Part shown: in pieces, positions 28,599 through 33,538 of the stretch
Layout of the letters: every line of letters begins with the position of its first letter
Numbering within the stretch: position 1 is the stretch's first letter
Assembly (NCBI GenBank): GCA_019352055.1
Contig: JABBOB010000004.1
Coordinates: 2,664-36,201, forward strand
Reading direction: 5' to 3'
Origin: Acidobacteriota bacterium
GTDB taxonomy: Bacteria > Actinomycetota > Actinomycetes > Actinomycetales > Microbacteriaceae
DNA length: 33,538 nucleotides
The notes under the pieces: model-generated
The model's input: only the letters and a program-made list of their open reading frames with translations
Database searches by the model: none
Told to the model about the DNA's origin: nothing
Made by a program: the position numbers and the translations under genes

Positions 28599-29720
28599 GT
28601 GAGCATGGACTTCGAGATCGGCCGAGCCAAGCGTGCGCGGCGGGTCTACGCGTTCGACGACGTCGCCGTCGTGCCGTCCCGGCGGACGCGCGACCCGGAG
28701 GACGTGTCGACGACCTGGTCGATCGACGCGTTCCAGTTCGCGGTGCCGTTCCTGTCCGCCCCGATGGACTCGGTGACCTCGCCGGCGACGGCGATCGCCT
28801 TCGGGCGGCTCGGCGGCCTCGGTGTGCTCGGGCTCGAGGGGCTCTGGACGCGGTACGAGGACCCTGAGCCGCTGCTCGCCGAGATCCGCGAGCTGCCGGA
28901 CGACCGCGCCACCGAACGCATGCAGGAGATCTACCGGGCACCGATCCGTGCCGACCTGATCACCGCCCGGATCGCCGAGATCCGCGCCTCCGGGGTCCCC
29001 GTCGCGGCGGCGCTCTCCCCGCAGCGGACCCGGGAGTTCTCCCAGACCGTGATCGATGCGGGCGTCGACCTGTTCGTGATCCGCGGCACGACGGTCTCGG
29101 CGGAGCACGTCTCGAAGTCGACGGAGCCGCTCGACCTGCGTCGCTTCATCTACGAGCTCGACGTGCCCGTCATCGTCGGCGGCGCCGCGACCTACACGGC
29201 CGCCCTGCACCTGATGCGCACGGGCGCGGCCGGCGTCCTGGTCGGCTTCGGCGGGGGAGCGGCGACCACGACACGCATGTCCCTCGGCATCCACGCTCCC
29301 ATGGCGACCGCGGTCGCGGACGTCGCGGGCGCGCGGCGGGACTACCTCGACGAGTCCGGCGGCCGATACGTGCACGTGATCGCCGACGGCGGCCTCGGCA
29401 ACTCCGGCGACATCGTGAAGGCGATCGCGGTCGGCGCCGACGCCGTGATGCTCGGCACGACCCTCGCCCGCTCGACGGAGGCTCCCGGCGGCGGATGGCA
29501 CTGGGGCCTCGAGGCGCACCACGAGCAGCTGCCGCGCGGCCGCAGGGTCTGGGTCGGCCAGGCGGCACCGCTCGACGAGCTGCTCTTCGGACCCGCGCAC
29601 CGGCCGGACGGCACCGTGAACCTCGCGGGCGCGCTGCGCCGGTCGATGGCCACCACCGGGTACTCGGACATCAAGGAGTTCCAGCGCGTGGAGGTCGTCG
29701 TCGCGCCCTACGAGGGCTGA
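28599..29720 (+). CDS. guaB3: GuaB3-family IMP dehydrogenase-related protein
   Basis: A 373-residue paralogue of GuaB without CBS domains. It keeps the barrel core: FDDVAVVPSRRTRDPEDVST, FLSAPMDSVTSPATAIAFG, LVGFGGGAATTTRMSLGI, YVHVIADGGLGNSGDIVKAIAVGADAVMLGT, and the phosphate-binding GGG. At the position of the IMPDH nucleophilic cysteine it has threonine (T223 in GGGAATTTR against GPGSICTTR). This agrees with my recollection of actinobacterial GuaB3 proteins, which have no clear IMPDH activity. The GTG at 28599 follows a leaderless -10; an ATG two codons on is also possible. Its role, perhaps purine-nucleotide related, is not established. Confidence 0.92.
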   Translation: MSMDFEIGRAKRARRVYAFDDVAVVPSRRTRDPEDVSTTWSIDAFQFAVPFLSAPMDSVTSPATAIAFGRLGGLGVLGLEGLWTRYEDPEPLLAEIRELPDDRATERMQEIYRAPIRADLITARIAEIRASGVPVAAALSPQRTREFSQTVIDAGVDLFVIRGTTVSAEHVSKSTEPLDLRRFIYELDVPVIVGGAATYTAALHLMRTGAAGVLVGFGGGAATTTRMSLGIHAPMATAVADVAGARRDYLDESGGRYVHVIADGGLGNSGDIVKAIAVGADAVMLGTTLARSTEAPGGGWHWGLEAHHEQLPRGRRVWVGQAAPLDELLFGPAHRPDGTVNLAGALRRSMATTGYSDIKEFQRVEVVVAPYEG

Positions 29721-29739
29721 AGCCACCGGCGGTGCGACA

Positions 29740-29755
29740 CGTGCGGTCCCGCACG
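29740..29755 (+). terminator. Weak hairpin after guaB3
   Basis: CGTGCG at 29740-29745 pairs with CGCACG at 29750-29755 around the four-base loop GTCC, 19 bases after the guaB3 stop. There is no T-run, so termination is uncertain. Confidence 0.4.
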
Positions 29756-29810
29756 CTGAACATCCGTGCACATCCGGTTCCCGCGGCGGGTCGTCCCGAG
29801 GGGCCGAAGG

Positions 29811-29816
29811 TACCCT
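29811..29816 (+). promoter_or_regulatory. Candidate -10 element of the glpD promoter
   Basis: TACCCT is the best -10-like hexamer upstream of glpD. A start near 29823 would give a leader of about 105 bases that includes the paired repeats and the palindrome described next. Confidence 0.5.
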
Positions 29817-29830
29817 TCCTGCGTTCGACA

Positions 29831-29904
29831 GCGCTGCGGGACGCAGCGCCCCGTGAGGGCGCTGCGCAGCAGCACAGCCTTCGATCCGCCGGCGGATCGA
29901 AGGC
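29831..29904 (+). promoter_or_regulatory. Structured glpD leader: alternative hairpins and 28-nt palindrome
   Basis: GCGCTGCG occurs at 29831-29838 and again at 29859-29866, flanking CGCAGCGC at 29842-29849. The central segment can pair with either copy: an 8-bp hairpin (29831-29849) or a 10-bp hairpin (29842-29851 with 29857-29866, loop CCGTGA minus one), so the two are mutually exclusive. A perfect 28-nt palindrome follows at 29877-29904 (half-site GCCTTCGATCCGCC). It ends 10 bases before GAGGAGG at 29915-29921, the ribosome binding site of glpD. It could be an attenuator-like leader or a DNA operator; no known RNA family is recognised. Confidence 0.65.
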
Positions 29905-29927
29905 CATGAACGCAGAGGAGGCGCGCG

Positions 29928-31691
29928 ATGGCGACGAAGAACCCGGTGCGGACCGACGACGAGGTGACCCCGGTGGCAGCCACCGGCACAGGCGGCCTCG
30001 GGCCCGATCAGCGGCGCGCGGCGATCGCGGCGATGCGCGACCAGGAGCTCGACATCCTGGTCGTGGGCGGCGGGATCGTCGGCACGGGCTCGGCCCTCGA
30101 CGCCGTCACGCGCGGTCTCAGCGTCGGCCTGGTCGAGGCGCGTGACTGGTCGGCGGGGACGTCGAGCCGCTCCTCGAAGCTCGTCCACGGCGGCATCCGC
30201 TACCTCGAGCAGCTGAACTTCGCCCTCGTGCGGGAGGCGCTGATCGAGCGCGGTCTGCTGCTGCAGCGCATCGCGCCGCACCTCGTGAAGCCGGTGAAGT
30301 TCCTCTTCCCGCTCACGCACCGCGTCTGGGAGCGCGCCTACATCGGAGCAGGCATGGCGATGTACGACGCGTTCAGCTGGACGGGCGGTCGCCCACCGGG
30401 TGTGCCCCACCACCGCCACCTCACCCGCGGCCAGCTCTACAAGGCGATCCCGTCCCTGAAGAAGGGGGCGATGATCGGCGGGATGACGTATTACGACGCC
30501 CAGGTCGACGACGCCCGGTACGGCGCCTCCGTCGCCCGCACCGCCGCGTACTACGGCGCGCACGTCGCCACGCGGGTGCGGGTCGAGGGCTTCATCAAGG
30601 TGGGGGAGCGCGTGGTCGGCGTCGAGGCCCACGACCTGGAGACGGGCGAGAAGTTCCAGATCCGCGCGAAGCAGATCGTGAACGCCACGGGTGTCTGGAC
30701 GGACGACACGCAGGCGCTCGTGGGCGAGCGGGGCCAGGTCCACGTCCGCGCCTCGAAGGGGGTGCACCTCATCGTGCCGCGCGACCGGATCCGCTCGACG
30801 ATGGGCATGATCCTGCGCACCGAGAAGAGCGTGCTGTTCGTCATCCCGTGGGGTCGGCACTGGCTGGTCGGCACGACGGACACCGACTGGAACCTGGACA
30901 AGGCGCACCCGGCCGCGACGGCCAAGGACATCGACTACATCCTCGACCACGTGAACGAGGTGCTCGCCGTCCCGCTGACGCGTGAGGACGTCGAGGGCGT
31001 CTACGCCGGCCTGCGGCCGCTGCTCGCCGGCGAGAGCGAGGAGACGAGCCAGCTCTCCCGCGAGCACTACGTCGCACATGTCGTGCCGGGCCTCGTCGTC
31101 ATCGCCGGCGGCAAGTGGACCACCTACCGCGTGATGGCGAAGGACGCGATCGACGAGGCCGCGTCCGCGCTCGACGAGCGCGTGCCGAAGTCCGTCACGG
31201 AGGACATCGCGCTCGTCGGTGCAGAGGGCTACCAGGCGGCGTGGAACCAGCGGTCCGTGATCGCGGCCCGGACGGGTCTGCACGCCGCCAGGATCGAGCA
31301 CCTGCTCAACCGGTACGGGGTGCTCGCCAACGAGGTCCTCGCGCTCATCGCCGCCGACCCGGGACTCGCGTCGCCCGTTCCCGGCGCCGACGACTACCTG
31401 CAGGCGGAGATCGTGTACGCGACGACCCACGAGGGCGCGCTGCACCTGGACGACGTGCTGGCGCGCCGCACCCGCATCTCGATCGAGGCGTGGGACCGCG
31501 GCGTCTCCGCGGCACCGATCGCCGCGGCGCTCATGGCGAAGGTGCTCGGCTGGGACGCGAAGCACGAGCAGCTCGAGGTCGACACGTACCTCGAGCGCGT
31601 CCGCGCCGAGCGCGAGAGCCAGACGATGCCCGACGACGAGTCCGCCGACCGCGTGCGCCTCGAGGCTCCGGAGATCGTGCAGGCTGTCTGA
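29928..31691 (+). CDS. glpD: Glycerol-3-phosphate dehydrogenase (FAD, aerobic type)
   Basis: Membrane-associated flavoenzyme that oxidises glycerol-3-phosphate to dihydroxyacetone phosphate and passes electrons to quinone. The 587-residue protein has the FAD dinucleotide motif ILVVGGGIVGTGSALDAVTRG (GGG at 47-49), then SAGTSSRSSKLVHGGIRYLEQLNF (the family signature), IVNATGVWTDD, VIPWGRHWLVGTTDTDW and GGKWTTYRVMAKDAID. The C-terminal ~130 residues form the GlpD cap domain. The first ~40 residues are an extension of low complexity. GAGGAGG lies six bases before the ATG. The stop is followed after one base by the SURF1-type gene. Confidence 0.95.
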   Translation: MATKNPVRTDDEVTPVAATGTGGLGPDQRRAAIAAMRDQELDILVVGGGIVGTGSALDAVTRGLSVGLVEARDWSAGTSSRSSKLVHGGIRYLEQLNFALVREALIERGLLLQRIAPHLVKPVKFLFPLTHRVWERAYIGAGMAMYDAFSWTGGRPPGVPHHRHLTRGQLYKAIPSLKKGAMIGGMTYYDAQVDDARYGASVARTAAYYGAHVATRVRVEGFIKVGERVVGVEAHDLETGEKFQIRAKQIVNATGVWTDDTQALVGERGQVHVRASKGVHLIVPRDRIRSTMGMILRTEKSVLFVIPWGRHWLVGTTDTDWNLDKAHPAATAKDIDYILDHVNEVLAVPLTREDVEGVYAGLRPLLAGESEETSQLSREHYVAHVVPGLVVIAGGKWTTYRVMAKDAIDEAASALDERVPKSVTEDIALVGAEGYQAAWNQRSVIAARTGLHAARIEHLLNRYGVLANEVLALIAADPGLASPVPGADDYLQAEIVYATTHEGALHLDDVLARRTRISIEAWDRGVSAAPIAAALMAKVLGWDAKHEQLEVDTYLERVRAERESQTMPDDESADRVRLEAPEIVQAV

Positions 31692-31692
31692 C

Positions 31693-32496
31693 ATGACGTC
31701 GCCCGCGGATCCCAGGAGTCTGCGGGCGGCGTTCCTCCTCCCGAGGTCGATCGGGCTGCTGCTGCTCGCGCTCGTGATCGCGGGGGCGTTCGCCGCGCTG
31801 GGCCAGTGGCAGATCTCGCGCGCCATCCAGCAGGGCACGGTCGTGTCCCGGCCCACCGAGCGGAGCGTCCCGCTGACGAGCGTCGCGAAGCCCGCGACGC
31901 AGCAGACGGACGCCTCCGTGGGGCAGCGGGTCATCACCAGAGGCCGCTTCGTGCCCTCCGACACGCTCATCGCCGCCGACCGCCTGAACGACGGCCGCCG
32001 GGGCTGGTGGGTGATCGGGCACGCGGTGCTCGACGACCCGAACGGCTCGCAGCTCGCCGTCGCGCTCGGCTGGGCGCCGACGGAGGACGCCGCGCGAGCG
32101 GCGGCGGCTCGCGCGAAGGCCGCGCCTGCCACGGACCTGACCATGACCGGGCGCTACGTCGACAGCGACGCGGCATCGCCCTCCACCTCCGGCGACCCGA
32201 ACGCGCTGTCGTCGGTGTCCACCGCCCGGCTCGTGAACCTGTGGACGCAGGACGTCGGCGCGCCCACCTTCGAAGGCATCCTCACGCTCGAGTCCGCGCC
32301 CGACGGCCTCACGGACATCTACTCCCCGAAGCCCGGGTCCCAGGTCGAGCTCAACCTGCTGAACATCCTGTACGCCGTCGAGTGGGCGATCTTCGCCGTC
32401 GCCGCCTTCTACGTCTGGTACCGCCTGGTCCGGGACCGGTGGGAGCAGGAGCGCGCCGACGCGTTCGAGGACGAGCTCGTTCACGACGACGTGTAG
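31693..32496 (+). CDS. SURF1-family cytochrome oxidase assembly protein
   Basis: A 267-residue membrane protein of the SURF1 family, linked to assembly of haem-copper cytochrome c oxidase. It has an N-terminal membrane segment (about 20-40, LLLLALVIAGAFAAL), the SURF1 motif LGQWQISRA, a periplasmic core (VITRGRFVPSDTLIAADR, GWWVIGHAVLDD, VALGWAPT) and a C-terminal segment LLNILYAVEWAIFAVAAFYVWYRLV, which matches the conserved end. Identity is low, as is common in Actinobacteria. The ATG is one base past the glpD stop, so the two may be co-transcribed, linking G3P oxidation to terminal oxidase assembly only by inference. Confidence 0.85.
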   Translation: MTSPADPRSLRAAFLLPRSIGLLLLALVIAGAFAALGQWQISRAIQQGTVVSRPTERSVPLTSVAKPATQQTDASVGQRVITRGRFVPSDTLIAADRLNDGRRGWWVIGHAVLDDPNGSQLAVALGWAPTEDAARAAAARAKAAPATDLTMTGRYVDSDAASPSTSGDPNALSSVSTARLVNLWTQDVGAPTFEGILTLESAPDGLTDIYSPKPGSQVELNLLNILYAVEWAIFAVAAFYVWYRLVRDRWEQERADAFEDELVHDDV

Positions 32497-32505
32497 AACT
32501 TCGCT

Positions 32506-32511
32506 TACGAT
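32506..32511 (+). promoter_or_regulatory. -10 element of a leaderless promoter (DUF3817)
   Basis: TACGAT lies eight bases before the ATG at 32520; the same hexamer precedes coaA. No ribosome binding site is seen. Confidence 0.55.
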
Positions 32512-32519
32512 CGGTGCTC

Positions 32520-32972
32520 ATGCCCTGGAGCCCACTCCGTGTCCCGCCGACGCGCGACTTCCCGACGATCCGGCGCAGCCTGCTCTTCTACAAGGTCTTC
32601 GCCTACGCGACGGGGACGTTCCTGCTGCTCGTCTGCCTCGAGGTGGTCCTGCGGTACGCGTTCGGCTCCGAGATCGTGGTCGGGGGCGCGCTCGGGTCGG
32701 TCGCGCTCGTGCCGCCGGACCAGGTGCACGCGGTCGGGGGGTTCAACCTGAGCATCGCGGTGCTCATCGCGCACGGCTACCTGTTCCTCGCCTACCTGGT
32801 GAGCGACTTCGTGCTCATCACGGTGATGCGGTACCCGATCACCCGGTTCATCGCGATCGCCGCCGGCGGTGTCGTCCCCACCCTCTCCTTCATCGTGGAG
32901 GCGCGGGTGAAGCGCGAGGTCCGGTCCTACCTCGAGCTCCGCGAGCAGCAGCAGCAGGCGGCCGCGGCCTGA
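32520..32972 (+). CDS. DUF3817-family integral membrane protein
   Basis: A 150-residue membrane protein with about three hydrophobic segments (FYKVFAYATGTFLLLVCLEVVLRY near 24-47, a second near 72-97 and ITRFIAIAAGGVVPTLSFIVEARV near 106-129). The pattern FAYATGTFLLLVCLEV, then HGYLFLAYLVSDF and FIVEARVKREV fits the DUF3817 family, whose function is unknown. A Gln-rich then Ala-rich tail ends it. As I recall, DUF3817 genes in Microbacteriaceae often sit between the SURF1 gene and guaA; here guaA is not the next gene within the window. The start is set by the leaderless -10. Confidence 0.85.
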   Translation: MPWSPLRVPPTRDFPTIRRSLLFYKVFAYATGTFLLLVCLEVVLRYAFGSEIVVGGALGSVALVPPDQVHAVGGFNLSIAVLIAHGYLFLAYLVSDFVLITVMRYPITRFIAIAAGGVVPTLSFIVEARVKREVRSYLELREQQQQAAAA

Positions 32973-33027
32973 GCGGCCCCCGCCGGTCGCGTGCATCGGT
33001 CGGCCCTCGAGACCGCTCCGGAGCCGT

Positions 33028-33538
33028 TCAGCCGTGCAGGCGGGACACGAACGCCGCTGCGGCGACGTTCGCGGCCCGGGCGGCCGCGAACGCTTCCTCC
33101 CCGTGCAGCAGCCCGGCGAGGAACGTGCCCACGTGGGTGTCGCCGGCGCCGTTCGTGTCGAGCGCGTCCACCCGGGGGGCCGGGATCCGGGTGGTCGCAC
33201 CGCCGCGGACCGCGACGAGGCAGCCCTCCGCGCCCTGCCGCACGACCGCACCGACCCGGACGGTCCCGGCGAGCAGGCGGGCGGCGGCGGCCGAGTCGCC
33301 GAGCCCGGACGCGGCGCGCGCCTCCGCGGTGCTGCCACTCCACCAGTCCACCCGGGGCAGGAGCCGGGCGAGCACGTCGGGGTGGGCGTCGGCGCCGAAC
33401 GGTCCGGGATCCAGCAGGACGGTCGTCGCTTCGGGCAGACCGAGCACGAACGCCGTCAGCGCGGGGCCCCTCGTGCGGGCCACCAGCCCGTAGCCGTGGA
33501 GGTGGACGACGTCGTCGGCGCCGACACGAGCGTTGAGG
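33028..33538 (-). CDS. PfkB-family sugar kinase, C-terminal part (N-terminus outside window)
   Basis: The reading frame is open to the window edge, so the gene begins beyond 33538; 169 C-terminal codons are visible. The PfkB/ribokinase signature is DALDTNGAGDTHVGTFLAGLLHG, with the catalytic aspartate in GAGD and the anion hole GAG. Before it lie VDWWSGSTAEA, VVRQGAEGCLVAVRGG and an LLDPGPFG segment typical of the nucleotide-binding half. The sugar specificity cannot be read. The stop lies 55 bases from that of the DUF3817 gene, the two being convergent. A GTG at 33483 is in frame but is internal to the gene, since the sequence upstream continues the fold. Confidence 0.85.
   Translation of the reverse strand, partial: LNARVGADDVVHLHGYGLVARTRGPALTAFVLGLPEATTVLLDPGPFGADAHPDVLARLLPRVDWWSGSTAEARAASGLGDSAAAARLLAGTVRVGAVVRQGAEGCLVAVRGGATTRIPAPRVDALDTNGAGDTHVGTFLAGLLHGEEAFAAARAANVAAAAFVSRLHG

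Noticed and set aside
29842-29866. Reading the leader hairpin of glpD as an intrinsic terminator of guaB3
   Set aside because: There is no T-run after any of the stems, and they lie more than 100 bases past the guaB3 stop and after a good -10 for glpD. A regulatory leader is more likely, though not proven.
33028-33483. PfkB kinase as a complete 151-residue protein starting at 33483
   Set aside because: The frame stays open to the window edge, and the upstream codons read as PfkB sequence, so the GTG at 33483 is internal.

Overview
The window is GC-rich chromosomal DNA of an actinobacterium. The ribosomal and RNA polymerase proteins, the split acidic tail on L17, the frequent GTG starts and the leaderless TANNNT-type starts point to the Microbacteriaceae; I do not assign a genus. 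The gene order follows the actinobacterial housekeeping backbone as I remember it from Mycobacterium tuberculosis: rpoA-rplQ, truA, rplM-rpsI-glmM, glmS, alr-tsaE-tsaB-rimI-tsaD, groES, guaB-guaB3. No prophage, insertion sequence, tRNA, rRNA or CRISPR array is visible. All genes look intact except the last, which runs off the right edge.

Layout. (1) 98-1686: rpoA and rplQ, closed by a strong terminator. (2) 1835-4752: a repair and shikimate insert. A stand-alone LigD-type polymerase domain faces aroD and an ATP-dependent DNA ligase on the other strand. The gap before truA holds a direct repeat and a long inverted repeat. (3) 4942-8751: truA, rplM-rpsI, glmM and a small membrane protein. (4) 8779-13642: coaA (minus) diverges from the glmS-acpS-alr-tsaE operon (plus), whose genes overlap by GTGA junctions. 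(5) 13674-15471: a minus-strand insert with a LysM-type membrane protein, and a membrane protein plus YtrA/YhcF-like GntR repressor operon with a candidate operator. (6) 15564-17682: tsaB-rimI-tsaD, overlapping by ATGA. (7) 17755-19731: a DUF4190-type membrane protein, a THUMP-like methyltransferase (minus), and solitary groES under a CIRCE-overlapped promoter. (8) 19847-26961: a RarD/EamA transporter, a small lipoprotein (minus), and a complete five-gene branched-chain amino-acid-type ABC transporter. (9) 27030-29720: guaB and guaB3. (10) 29928-33538: glpD with a structured leader, a SURF1-type protein, a DUF3817 membrane protein and a partial PfkB sugar kinase (minus).

How the genes fit together. 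Most genes serve core growth: transcription and translation (rpoA, rplQ, rplM, rpsI, truA), t6A tRNA modification (tsaB, tsaD, tsaE), cell-wall precursors (glmM, glmS, alr), cofactor and carrier biosynthesis (coaA, acpS), aromatic amino acids (aroD), guanine nucleotides (guaB, guaB3) and respiration (glpD, SURF1).

The window does not contain an obvious new defence or biosynthetic system. The points most worth a second look are the structured glpD leader with mutually exclusive hairpins and a 28-nt perfect palindrome, the extracytoplasmic beta-domain fused to the LivH permease, the inverted and direct repeats between the divergent ligase and truA genes, the series of leaderless promoters, and the GntR operon with its candidate operator.
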